Origin: Bacteroides sp.
Lineage (GTDB): Bacteria > Bacteroidota > Bacteroidia > Bacteroidales > Muribaculaceae
Direction: 5' to 3'
Assembly: GCA_023663525.1 (NCBI GenBank)
Contig: JAMPHF010000002.1
Coordinates: 782,033-846,032, forward strand
DNA length: 64,000 bases
Under the pieces are notes generated by a model. That model did not search any database, was not told the origin of the DNA, and saw only the letters and a program-made list of their open reading frames with translations. Of this stretch, positions 1 through 8,388 are shown piece after piece. The first letter of the stretch is position 1. Each line of letters starts with the position of its first letter. The translations under genes were made by a program, and so were the position numbers.

Positions 1-662
1 GGCAGGGGAGCGGAAAAGAACGCCCGGCACTCCTCCGCGCTGATGGCTTTCTTCTCGGCTCGATCCGCTTGCGGTATCTTCACCTTGCCCCAAGGGTTGA
101 TCTTGATGCGGATGATGCCATTGTCGTAGTCATTTAACTCATCAACCGCAGCTCTGAACACCTGCCTCATGCACACCGGGTACATCTCCTTTGCCCTGCG
201 AGTATGCATCAGAGTCTGCAACCACTTGTTGACCATCGTGGAGGTCAGCTCTGCGAACATAACCTTTGTCGTTCCCATGTAACGCTCCAAGTGCTGAAGA
301 GCCAGCTTGTAGTTCTTTGCGTTGCGGAGTTGTCCTTTGTCAATCATGCGGTCAATGTGCAGACGCGCGTAATCACTGAAGCAAAGTTCTCCCTCGCCGG
401 TGTTCAGATACTCGATTACCTGACGCACCGTCCATGCAGATATGTCCTTTCGGTTCAACTTGTCTGCAAAGGTTAGGATGAGTTGTGAGCAGTGACTGTT
501 GACATACGGGTCAGTAATCTCCCCATGCTTGTCGAGTTGTTTTGCCGTCACGACCTTGTCAGTCTTGATGTATCCGGGCTTGGTATTATGCACCACCCGG
601 ATGTAAACTTGGTAGAATCCGTCCTTACGAGGAGTTCTTACCATTGCCTTAAATGTTGCCAT
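1..662 (-). CDS. Tyrosine recombinase (integrase), N-terminal part
   Basis: The minus strand is open from an ATG at 662 to the window edge (about 220 codons), so the C-terminal catalytic domain lies outside. What is visible fits the Bacteroidetes integrase layout: an N-terminal arm-binding-like segment (MATFKAMVRTPRKDGFYQVY, residues 1-20 onward) followed by a helical SAM-like core-binding domain of about 100 residues (around ARLHIDRMIDKGQLRNAKNY). Such enzymes cut and rejoin DNA at attachment sites of conjugative transposons, genomic islands or prophages. The catalytic Arg, His and Tyr cannot be checked here. The gene is the last one before core chromosome (ppdK), with repeats and an inverted repeat directly upstream, so it probably marks the right end of an integrated element. 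Family call is firm; type of element is unknown. Confidence 0.85.
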   Translation of the reverse strand, partial: MATFKAMVRTPRKDGFYQVYIRVVHNTKPGYIKTDKVVTAKQLDKHGEITDPYVNSHCSQLILTFADKLNRKDISAWTVRQVIEYLNTGEGELCFSDYARLHIDRMIDKGQLRNAKNYKLALQHLERYMGTTKVMFAELTSTMVNKWLQTLMHTRRAKEMYPVCMRQVFRAAVDELNDYDNGIIRIKINPWGKVKIPQADRAEKKAISAEECRAFFSAPL

Positions 663-676
663 TGTGGTTATTATGT

Positions 677-739
677 TTGTAAGTGTTGTTGTAAGCGCCT
701 TGTAAGTCGGCTTTCTGAATTTGTATTGAATTTTGTAAG
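677..739 (+). repeat. Phased TTGTAAG direct repeats upstream of integrase
   Basis: TTGTAAG occurs exactly at 677, 689, 700 and 733, with a degraded copy (TTGTATT) at 721. The starts are 12, 11, 21 and 12 bases apart, so all copies lie on roughly the same face of the helix. Position between an integrase start and a strong inverted repeat fits arm-type binding sites for the integrase; this role is inferred. Confidence 0.6.
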
Positions 740-745
740 TTTGCC

Positions 746-782
746 CTGCATATTCTGCATGATAATCGTGCAGAATGTGCAG
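746..782. other. Candidate attachment-site core (inverted repeat)
   Basis: A 14-base arm at 746-759 (CTGCATATTCTGCA) pairs with 769-782 (TGCAGAATGTGCAG) with one mismatch, around a 9-base centre. Arms of this size around a 6-9 base centre are the usual shape of a tyrosine-recombinase core site. There is no T-run on either side, which argues against a terminator. It could instead be an operator for the integrase gene. Confidence 0.5.
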
Positions 783-797
783 ACGGTCTAAGAATAC

Positions 798-841
798 GAT
801 AGGCCGTAAAGCCCTTTTTAACCAGAGCATTACGGCCTATC
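798..841 (-). terminator. Terminator downstream of ppdK
   Basis: Perfect 12-base arms (GATAGGCCGTAA at 798-809, TTACGGCCTATC at 830-841), extended inward by a further short paired segment after one mismatch. It lies 26 bases past the ppdK stop. The T-run on the minus strand is weak, so it could also work by stabilising the transcript end. Confidence 0.55.
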
Positions 842-866
842 TTATTGATAGTGGGTTATATATCGC

Positions 867-3581
867 TTAATCCTCGATTGCAGCCTGGGCCGCTGCTACG
901 CGAGCGATGGGCACACGGTAAGGTGAGCAGGATACGTAGTTCATGCCGAGGCGGGCGCAGAACTTGACGGATGAGGGTTCGCCGCCATGTTCGCCGCAGA
1001 TTCCGACCTTGAGTTCGGGTTTGGTTGAACGACCCTTTTCAACGCCCATCTTGACGAGCTGTCCGACACCTTCCTGGTCGAGTACTTCAAACGGATCTGT
1101 CTTGATGATGCCATGTTCCTTATAGAATTTGAGGAACTTGGGTGCATCGTCGCGTGAGAAACCGAATGTCATCTGGGTGAGGTCATTAGTTCCGAATGAG
1201 AAGAAGTCGGCTACCTCTGCAATCTGATTTGCAACGAGGGCTGCACGAGGCACCTCGATCATTGTTCCAACCTTGTAAGGCACGCTCTGACCTGCTTCTT
1301 CAAATACCTTGGCGGCTGTGATGTTGATCACGTCAGCCTGATTCTGAATTTCCTTGAGAGAACCCACGAGCGGAATCATGATTTCGGGATGCACATCGAT
1401 GCCACGGGCCTTGACTGCAAGAGCTGCCTCGATGATGGCACGGGTCTGCATTTCGGTGATCTCAGGATATGTGATGCCGAGACGGCAGCCACGGTGACCG
1501 AGCATCGGGTTGAATTCCTCAAGCGAGTCAACTTTTGCCTTGACCTCCTCAAGAGTGATACCCATTTCCTCTGCCATTACTTTCTGAGTGGCGGTCTGAT
1601 GAGGAACGAACTCGTGCAGAGGGGGATCGAGAAGACGGATGGTCACTCCGTAGCCATCCATAGCCTCGAAGATACCTTCAAAGTCACCACGCTGCATGGG
1701 GAGAAGCTTGGCGAGGGCCACACGACGACCGTCCTCATCGGATGAAAGGATCATCTCACGCACAGCCTTGATGCGGTCACCCTCAAAGAACATGTGTTCA
1801 GTGCGGCAAAGACCGATACCCTGTGCGCCGAAATGGCGAGCCTGCTTTGCATCGCGGGGCGAATCGGCGTTTGTGCGGACGAGTGTCTTTGTATATTTTG
1901 CTGCGAGGTTCATGATTGCGCCGAAGTCGCCACCGAGCTCAGGCTCAGTTGTGGGCACCTGACCGTCGTAAACCTCACCTGTTGAACCGTTGAGTGAAAT
2001 CCAGTCACCTTCCTTGTAGGTCTTGCCACCCATTTCAACAGTTTTCTCTTTATAATCAACGCGGATCTCACCTGCACCGGACACACAGCACTTACCCATA
2101 CCACGGGCAACCACTGCAGCATGTGAGGTCATACCGCCACGCATTGTCAGGATACCCTGAGCCACGGCCATACCGCGAAGATCCTCGGGAGAGGTCTCGA
2201 TGCGGACGAGGACAACCTTGCGCTTCTTCTCGCTCCATGCCTCAGCATCGTCAGCGGAGAATACAATCTGACCTGCGGCAGCACCGGGAGATGCGGGAAG
2301 TCCCTTAGCGACAACCTTGGCACGCTTGAGCGCGGATTTGTCAAACACCGGATGGAGAAGCTCGTCGAGTTTCTGAGGTTCCATGCGCAGGAGTGCGGTC
2401 TTCTCGTCAATCTCGTCTGCGCGTAGGAGATCCATGGCAATCTTGACCATGGCAGCACCTGTGCGCTTACCGTTACGGGTCTGGAGCATCCAGAGCTTAC
2501 CGTCCTGAATGGTGAACTCCATGTCCTGCATATCCTTGTAGTAGTCCTCAAGACGACCTGCGATTGCAATCAGCTCAGCAGCGCAGACAGGCATCGACTC
2601 CTCAAGTGAAGGATATTTCTCGGCACGTACTTCCTCAGAGATGCCCTGGAGGGCAGCCCAGCGGCGTGAGCCTTCAACGGTGATCTGCTGCGGTGTGCGG
2701 ATACCGGCAACCACGTCCTCGCCCTGTGCGTTGATGAGGTATTCACCATTGAATATATTCTCGCCGGTAGCGGCATCACGGCTGAAAGCCACACCGGTAG
2801 CAGAGTTATCACCCATATTGCCGTAGACCATGGCCTGTACGTTGACGGCTGTTCCCCATTCCTCGGGAATCTGGTTCATACGACGGTAGATGATGGCACG
2901 CTCGTTCATCCAACTGTCAAACACGGCGCAAATACCGCCCCAGAGCTGTTCCCATGCGTCATTGGGGAAATCTTTGCCGGTATAGTCCTTGACAGCAGCC
3001 TTGAAGAGCTTGACAAGATTTTGAAGATCCTCAACGGTGAGTTCGGTGTCGAGCTTGATGCCCTTCTCCTCTTTCACCTTGTCCATGATCTCCTCAAACG
3101 GATCGATGTCAGCTTTGCTCTTAGGCTTCATGCCAAGCACAACATCGCCATACATCTGCACGAAACGGCGATAGCTATCCCATGCAAAGCGCGCATTTCC
3201 ACTCTTTTTTGCGAGCGATTCAACAGTCGCATCATTCATGCCGAGGTTGAGGACAGTATCCATCATACCGGGCATAGAGGCGCGTGCGCCTGAACGCACC
3301 GACACGAGCAGCGGGTTTTCGGGATCGTTGAACTTCTTGCCGGTAAGCTCCTCAACGTGAGCGATAGCTTTCTTCACATCCTTTTCAAGATCCTTGACCA
3401 CCTTGTCGCGACCATACTGAGTGTATTCGGTGCAGACTTCGGTAGTGATTGTGAATCCCGGAGGCACAGGCATGCCGAGAAGGTTCATTTCGGCAAGGTT
3501 CGCACCTTTACCGCCGAGGAGATTACGCATCGAAGCATTACCTTCAGCTTTGCCGTCTCCAAATGTATAAACTCTTTTCAT
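867..3581 (-). CDS. ppdK: Pyruvate, phosphate dikinase
   Basis: 904 residues, the full length of the family. The enzyme interconverts pyruvate, ATP and phosphate with phosphoenolpyruvate, AMP and pyrophosphate in the cytoplasm, and in anaerobic Bacteroidota gives a reversible link between PEP and pyruvate. Seen in order: an ATP-grasp-type N-terminal domain (GGKGANLAEMNLLGMPVPPG, residues 23-42), the swivelling phosphohistidine domain with catalytic His487 in GGMTSHAAVVARG, and the C-terminal TIM-barrel PEP/pyruvate domain with the catalytic Cys862 in GICGEHGGEP. The gene is monocistronic: its own promoter lies at 3743-3773 and a hairpin follows the stop. The ATG start keeps the conserved MKRVYTFG beginning. 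Nothing is broken. Confidence 0.97.
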   Translation of the reverse strand: MKRVYTFGDGKAEGNASMRNLLGGKGANLAEMNLLGMPVPPGFTITTEVCTEYTQYGRDKVVKDLEKDVKKAIAHVEELTGKKFNDPENPLLVSVRSGARASMPGMMDTVLNLGMNDATVESLAKKSGNARFAWDSYRRFVQMYGDVVLGMKPKSKADIDPFEEIMDKVKEEKGIKLDTELTVEDLQNLVKLFKAAVKDYTGKDFPNDAWEQLWGGICAVFDSWMNERAIIYRRMNQIPEEWGTAVNVQAMVYGNMGDNSATGVAFSRDAATGENIFNGEYLINAQGEDVVAGIRTPQQITVEGSRRWAALQGISEEVRAEKYPSLEESMPVCAAELIAIAGRLEDYYKDMQDMEFTIQDGKLWMLQTRNGKRTGAAMVKIAMDLLRADEIDEKTALLRMEPQKLDELLHPVFDKSALKRAKVVAKGLPASPGAAAGQIVFSADDAEAWSEKKRKVVLVRIETSPEDLRGMAVAQGILTMRGGMTSHAAVVARGMGKCCVSGAGEIRVDYKEKTVEMGGKTYKEGDWISLNGSTGEVYDGQVPTTEPELGGDFGAIMNLAAKYTKTLVRTNADSPRDAKQARHFGAQGIGLCRTEHMFFEGDRIKAVREMILSSDEDGRRVALAKLLPMQRGDFEGIFEAMDGYGVTIRLLDPPLHEFVPHQTATQKVMAEEMGITLEEVKAKVDSLEEFNPMLGHRGCRLGITYPEITEMQTRAIIEAALAVKARGIDVHPEIMIPLVGSLKEIQNQADVINITAAKVFEEAGQSVPYKVGTMIEVPRAALVANQIAEVADFFSFGTNDLTQMTFGFSRDDAPKFLKFYKEHGIIKTDPFEVLDQEGVGQLVKMGVEKGRSTKPELKVGICGEHGGEPSSVKFCARLGMNYVSCSPYRVPIARVAAAQAAIED

Positions 3582-3742
3582 TCTGTAATTAGATATTGAT
3601 AATTAAATCTTTTGTTTTCTTGTTATGATGAGAGAGCCAACGACTCTCAAGATTCATATATGTGTTTGATATTGAGGGGTAGAAGATTTGTTAATACTAA
3701 AAGTCGATATGATTGTTCGCTTATTGTCGGCTGACAATGATG

Positions 3743-3773
3743 CAAAGATAAGTAAATTTTCGTCCAATGTCAA
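3743..3773 (-). promoter_or_regulatory. ppdK promoter
   Basis: On the minus strand a TTG at 3773-3771 is followed after exactly 20 bases by TATCTTTG at 3750-3743, matching the Bacteroidetes primary-sigma pattern. The start would be near 3737, leaving a leader of about 155 bases that contains a small GAGAG/CTCTC hairpin around 3631-3648. The rest of 3582-3899 is AT-rich with nothing else evident. Confidence 0.7.
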
Positions 3774-3899
3774 TGTTTTTGTTCTTCTTTTAGTAAATTT
3801 ATGGTTGTTTTACCCCTAAGGATATGTTTGCTTTTAATTTTATGAAATCTTTAGAGTGACAGTCCAGTCTGTTTTCAGCCTTCATCAGAGAGCACAACA

Positions 3900-5153
3900 T
3901 CAATCATAATTTATGACTCTTGAAGGTGGGATAGTGGTGATTATGGCTGATGGAAGTATCAGCACAGCGGATGCAACCACGATGACCCCGATATTCAGAA
4001 TGATTATGGCCGGAAACGAAAGCTGCATGGGGACATGATCCAGATAATAAGCCTCCGGGTCGAGCGGAATCACGCCGGTGACGTTCTGAATCACAATGAG
4101 ACCTATGGCGATCAGATTTCCGATCAACAATCCCGCTGCGAGAATGCGCAATGTGAGCAGCACGAACGAACGCCTGATCAGACCGTCTGTCGCACCGAGA
4201 GCTTTCAGCACCCCTATCATGTTGACACGCCGGAGGATGAGAATGTAGAGCGACGAGACAAGTGTCAGGCACGTCAGGAGCGACATGAGGGTGAGGATGA
4301 CCACCACATTGGTGTCGAGAAGCGCGAGCCAGTTGAAATATAAAGCTGCCGACGTATGAATATCCGTGACATCATAGAACGTCGAAATGCGTCCTCTGTA
4401 CAATTCCTCATGCAATTCACCCGACAGACTGCTGGCATATGCTGCAATCTCAGCGTCATCCTTCAATCCCTGGATCTCCAATTGTGTCCCGAAATTCTCA
4501 CCTATTCCGGCGAGAGCCGAAAGCATGGGGAGGGTGGAGAATATATAATTTTCGTCATATTCATTGAAATGCGTGTCATAAATCGCGGCAACCTTGAGGC
4601 GACGCGTCCTGTAGGCTCCGTCATGACCGAGAAAATATGCGTCCAGCTTCTCGCCAACGCCTATCGACAGATCACGTGCAATAGCGCGCGATATTACAAT
4701 ATGGTAGCGGGTTGAATCGGCCTCATAATCCGGAATCACGCCATCTACGAGATTGTCACGTATAAACTTCCAGTCATAATCCCTGCTCATTCCCTTTACG
4801 ACCGCCCCGGAGAAATTATTTTCAGTCTTCAGTATGACCGGCTGGCGGATTGTTAGCACAGTCGAGGCATTTTCAGGCAAAGAACGGGCGATAATGTCAC
4901 CGATCTCATCCATGTCAACAAGTTTACCCTGTTGTGCACCACCCAACGTGTGGACCGACACGCTGACCTGAGCATCGAACCCCATTATCTTGTGCCGGAC
5001 CTCATCCTTGAAACCCATCATCACAGCTATGGATATGAGCATCACTACCACCGATAAAGCTATTCCGGTGATTGCTATCGCTACCCCGGATTGCATCTTG
5101 CCGGAAGTGGAGCGGAGTGAAAGCCGATTGGCTATGAAAAGAGCAAGTGACAT
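3900..5153 (-). CDS. FtsX/LolC-type ABC transporter permease
   Basis: 417 residues from the ATG at 5153. It has the FtsX/MacB permease plan: one N-terminal membrane helix (about residues 25-50, SGVAIAITGIALSVVVMLIS), a large periplasmic domain (about 55-260), then three C-terminal helices. In this family, as in LolC/LolE, the permease works with a separate ATPase to move lipoproteins or other hydrophobic cargo out of the inner membrane; no ATPase gene is adjacent here. A TTG codon at 5165 in the same frame is a poor start because it lies inside the promoter -7 element; the ATG gives MSLALFIANRLSLRS, the usual beginning of Bacteroidetes homologues. Cargo is not known. Confidence 0.85.
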   Translation of the reverse strand: MSLALFIANRLSLRSTSGKMQSGVAIAITGIALSVVVMLISIAVMMGFKDEVRHKIMGFDAQVSVSVHTLGGAQQGKLVDMDEIGDIIARSLPENASTVLTIRQPVILKTENNFSGAVVKGMSRDYDWKFIRDNLVDGVIPDYEADSTRYHIVISRAIARDLSIGVGEKLDAYFLGHDGAYRTRRLKVAAIYDTHFNEYDENYIFSTLPMLSALAGIGENFGTQLEIQGLKDDAEIAAYASSLSGELHEELYRGRISTFYDVTDIHTSAALYFNWLALLDTNVVVILTLMSLLTCLTLVSSLYILILRRVNMIGVLKALGATDGLIRRSFVLLTLRILAAGLLIGNLIAIGLIVIQNVTGVIPLDPEAYYLDHVPMQLSFPAIIILNIGVIVVASAVLILPSAIITTIPPSRVINYD

Positions 5154-5162
5154 GACGGAGGA

Positions 5163-5195
5163 CAAAGGTAATAATTTTTATCGGATTCCAACAAA
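5163..5195 (-). promoter_or_regulatory. Promoter of the FtsX-type permease
   Basis: TTTG at 5195-5192, 21 bases, then TACCTTTG at 5170-5163 on the minus strand. The predicted start is near 5157, only a few bases before the ATG at 5153, so the mRNA would be almost leaderless. The remainder of the 5196-5497 gap is AT-rich and shows no gene. Confidence 0.55.
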
Positions 5196-5497
5196 CCGAC
5201 ATGGAGCTTCTTAGGGTCTTCATGCGGTGTATCCATTGATTTTCAATATTTTTTGGGTAGGATTGTCAATCATCGGGCATACGGAAGTGGATAATTAACA
5301 TCTTTAACACAGTTTAACCGGGATTGAGGCGATACAATAAAAAATTCTGACAATATACATTAATATTTTGAGCTTGCGCCATAATAATCAATAAGTTATC
5401 AATAATTTCCAAATCAAAGAGGTATGATAAGGCAAAATTCGGAATATGATAAGTGGGAAAATGAGGAAAAGGAGACTTGCAGCAATGGGAAATTTTG

Positions 5498-5528
5498 TTG
5501 AATCTTATCGCCATTTTAGTTAACTTTG
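5498..5528 (+). promoter_or_regulatory. Promoter of the GH3 gene
   Basis: TTG at 5498-5500, 20 bases, then TAACTTTG at 5521-5528. Transcription should begin near 5534, which decides the start of the next gene in favour of the ATG at 5575 over the one at 5536. Confidence 0.75.
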
Positions 5529-5574
5529 CAGAAACATGAACCAATCAAATCATTCTTCATTTCATAAAAAGACC

Positions 5575-8142
5575 ATGAAATTTAAAAAGATTCTTGCTGC
5601 GGCTTTGATTGTAGGATTTCCGGCCATCATGCACGCGCAGATGCTACCCTATCAGAATCCTGCACTCTCAGCCAATGAACGCGCCGAGGACCTGTGCAGC
5701 CGCCTGACTCTCGAAGAAAAGGTAAAGCTGATGATGAACACCTCGCCTGCCATCGAACGCCTTGGCATTCCCGCCTTCGACTGGTGGAGTGAGGCTCTCC
5801 ACGGAGTCGGACGAAACGGTCTATCGACAGTCTTCCCCTCATGCATCGGCATGGCTGCTTCATTTGACGATGATCTCATTGAGGAAATATTCACAGCCGT
5901 CAGCGATGAGGCCCGTGCGAAAAACACCCTCGCCCGCCGCGAAGGCAAAGTCGGGAAATACAAAAGTCTTTCATTCTGGACACCGAACATCAACGTGTTC
6001 CGCGACCCTCGCTGGGGTAGAGGCCAGGAAACATACGGCGAAGACCCCTACATGAACGGACGCATGGGTCTGCGCGTCGTAAAAGGTCTCCAGGGAAACG
6101 GCAACGATAAGTATTACAAGCTCCATGCCTGCGCCAAACACTATGCAGTCCACAGCGGTCCTGAGAAAACCCGCCACAGCTTCAACATCGAGGACCTTCC
6201 GGCACGTGACCTCTGGGAGACATACCTCCCCGCATTCAAAATGCTCGTCAAGGATGGCAATGTGCAGCAGGTGATGTGTGCATACCAGCGTTTTGAAGGT
6301 TCGCCCTGCTGTGGCTCAGACAAACTGCTCAATTCAATCCTCCGCTACAAGTGGGGTTTTGACGGACTTGTGGTCAGCGACTGTGGCGCAATCAGCGACT
6401 TCTATCGTGAAGGTCGCCACGAAGTTTCCAAAGATGCTGCAGCCGCGTCGGCACTCGGAGTTTTGAGCGGAACAGATGTGGAATGTGGAAACGTCTACAA
6501 GAATCTTCCTGCAGCCGTAAAGCGCGGCGATATCAATGAGCGTGATATTGACGTGAGCGTCAAGCGTCTTCTCAAAGGTCGTTTCGAGCTTGGCGATCTC
6601 GATCCTGACTCAATAGTTTCATGGACATCAATTCCCTTTGAGGTAGTCAGCTCACAGGCTCACCGCGATCTCGCCCGCAAAATGGGTCGCGAACAGATGG
6701 TGCTTCTCAAGAACAATGGCATACTCCCCCTCTCACCCGACGACAACAAGATAATGGTGATGGGACCGAACGCCACCGACTCGACAACTCTTTGGGGTAT
6801 CTACTATGGTCAGCCGGCTCACACCGTCACCATCCTCGAAGGTCTCAATGCGCGCACAGGCCGCGCCCTACCCTACACTCGTGGCTGCGCGATCACTCAA
6901 ATGACAGACCGCGAAAGCGTGTTTACCGACATCACTCATTCCGATGGCAAGAAAGGCATGGAGGCTGCATATTGGAACAATACTTCCATGTCAGGCAAGC
7001 CGGATGTCGAGACCGTCTACACTTCATCAATCCAACTTGACAACGGCGGTAACACTGCTTTTGCACCCGGTATAAACCTCACCAACTTCACAACGCGAAT
7101 CAAAGGCACATATAAATCCGACCGCGACGAGACCCTCAACATGATCTACAACAATGATGACGGTCTGCGCATAATCATCAACGGCGACACTGTCCATAAC
7201 CGCTGGAATACCGATCCTCTCGAATTCCGCGAACGCGAATTCAAGGTGAAGAAAGGTCAGAAATATGACATTCAGGTTGACTACATGCAGCTTGAAGATG
7301 ATGCCACACTCAACTTTGACATTCTGCGCACACGCACCGTCACCCCGGCCGAAGCTGTCGCAGCCGCCAAGGATGCAGAGACCGTGATTTTTGTCGGTGG
7401 TATTTCTCCGAACTATGAGCGTGAGGAAGCAAAAGTGCGCGAGCCGGGATTTGACGACGGCGACCGTACATCAATCGAACTTCCCGCTCCCCAGCGCGAA
7501 ATCATCCGTGCGCTCCATGAGGCAGGTAAGAAAATCGTGTTTGTGAACTGCAGTGGCAGCGCGGTTGCCCTCACTCCCGAAAACGAGATATGCGATGCCA
7601 TACTCCAGGCATGGTATCCCGGCGAGCAGGGCGGACACGCTGTTGCCGATGTGCTTTTCGGTGACTACAATCCCTCCGGCAAACTTCCGGTGACATTCTA
7701 CAAGGATGACTCGCAGCTCCCTGCATTTGACGACTATCTGATGGCAGGACGTACATACCGTTATTTCAAGGATGAACCTCTCTATCAGTTCGGTCACGGA
7801 TTGAGCTACACGACGTTTGACATCTCATCGCCCACCTACGCCAACGACAAAATCAATGTCAGTGTGAAGAACACCGGCGAACGCGAGGGAACAGAGATCG
7901 TACAAGTCTACATGCGTCGTCCCTCAGACACCGCCGGTCCTAACAAGACACTCCGAGGCTACGCCCGCGTGCAGCTCGCTCCCGGCGAAAGCAAGAATGT
8001 CGAGATTGATTTCCCGCGCGCTCTTTTTGAGAACTGGGATGAAAAGAATCAGGAAATGCGTGTCGTTCCCGGCGAATATGAACTCATGGTCGGCTCGTCA
8101 AGCGCAGACAAAGACCTTAAAACCATCAAAGTCAATATCTGA
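5575..8142 (+). CDS. Secreted glycoside hydrolase family 3 (beta-xylosidase/beta-glucosidase type) with PA14 insert
   Basis: 855 residues with a signal peptide (MKFKKILAAALIVGFPAIMHAQ cleaved about residue 22 is too long to quote further). GH3 enzymes remove single sugars from the non-reducing ends of beta-glycans and oligosaccharides. Seen in order: GH3 TIM barrel with substrate motifs (FDWWSEALHGVGRNG) and the nucleophile Asp269 in GLVVSDCGAI; the start of the alpha/beta sandwich domain; a PA14-like carbohydrate-binding insert at about 460-585; the rest of the sandwich domain (WYPGEQGG); and a fibronectin III-like C-terminal domain. The barrel motifs are closest to the xylosidase branch, but substrate cannot be fixed from sequence. 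It probably acts in the periplasm or at the outer membrane. It stands alone: no SusC/SusD pair is next to it. Confidence 0.92.
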   Translation: MKFKKILAAALIVGFPAIMHAQMLPYQNPALSANERAEDLCSRLTLEEKVKLMMNTSPAIERLGIPAFDWWSEALHGVGRNGLSTVFPSCIGMAASFDDDLIEEIFTAVSDEARAKNTLARREGKVGKYKSLSFWTPNINVFRDPRWGRGQETYGEDPYMNGRMGLRVVKGLQGNGNDKYYKLHACAKHYAVHSGPEKTRHSFNIEDLPARDLWETYLPAFKMLVKDGNVQQVMCAYQRFEGSPCCGSDKLLNSILRYKWGFDGLVVSDCGAISDFYREGRHEVSKDAAAASALGVLSGTDVECGNVYKNLPAAVKRGDINERDIDVSVKRLLKGRFELGDLDPDSIVSWTSIPFEVVSSQAHRDLARKMGREQMVLLKNNGILPLSPDDNKIMVMGPNATDSTTLWGIYYGQPAHTVTILEGLNARTGRALPYTRGCAITQMTDRESVFTDITHSDGKKGMEAAYWNNTSMSGKPDVETVYTSSIQLDNGGNTAFAPGINLTNFTTRIKGTYKSDRDETLNMIYNNDDGLRIIINGDTVHNRWNTDPLEFREREFKVKKGQKYDIQVDYMQLEDDATLNFDILRTRTVTPAEAVAAAKDAETVIFVGGISPNYEREEAKVREPGFDDGDRTSIELPAPQREIIRALHEAGKKIVFVNCSGSAVALTPENEICDAILQAWYPGEQGGHAVADVLFGDYNPSGKLPVTFYKDDSQLPAFDDYLMAGRTYRYFKDEPLYQFGHGLSYTTFDISSPTYANDKINVSVKNTGEREGTEIVQVYMRRPSDTAGPNKTLRGYARVQLAPGESKNVEIDFPRALFENWDEKNQEMRVVPGEYELMVGSSSADKDLKTIKVNI

Positions 8143-8164
8143 TTTTTTCGGATAAGTAAAATTC

Positions 8165-8208
8165 GGATGGGAAGCAGACGCTGATTGATTGGCATCTGCT
8201 TCCCATCC
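8165..8208. terminator. Bidirectional terminator between GH3 and MATE genes
   Basis: Perfect 14-base arms (GGATGGGAAGCAGA at 8165-8178; TCTGCTTCCCATCC at 8195-8208) sit between two converging genes. The minus strand is followed by AATTTTAC. The remaining sequence to 8388 shows no gene or strong signal. Confidence 0.75.
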
Positions 8209-8388
8209 TGAAAAAGCAAGGAGCAAGAAGTTGACATCGAAAACAGTTGGGGACAACGCCATACCAGCGAGTTGTCATTCACCCCACAACGTCTCGACAG
8301 GCTGTTCACTCCAGACGGACAAAACTGATAAGAAATCCCGCATAATGGGTTCAGCATCGCCCTGCGGCTGAAGTCCATGCTGTCACAA

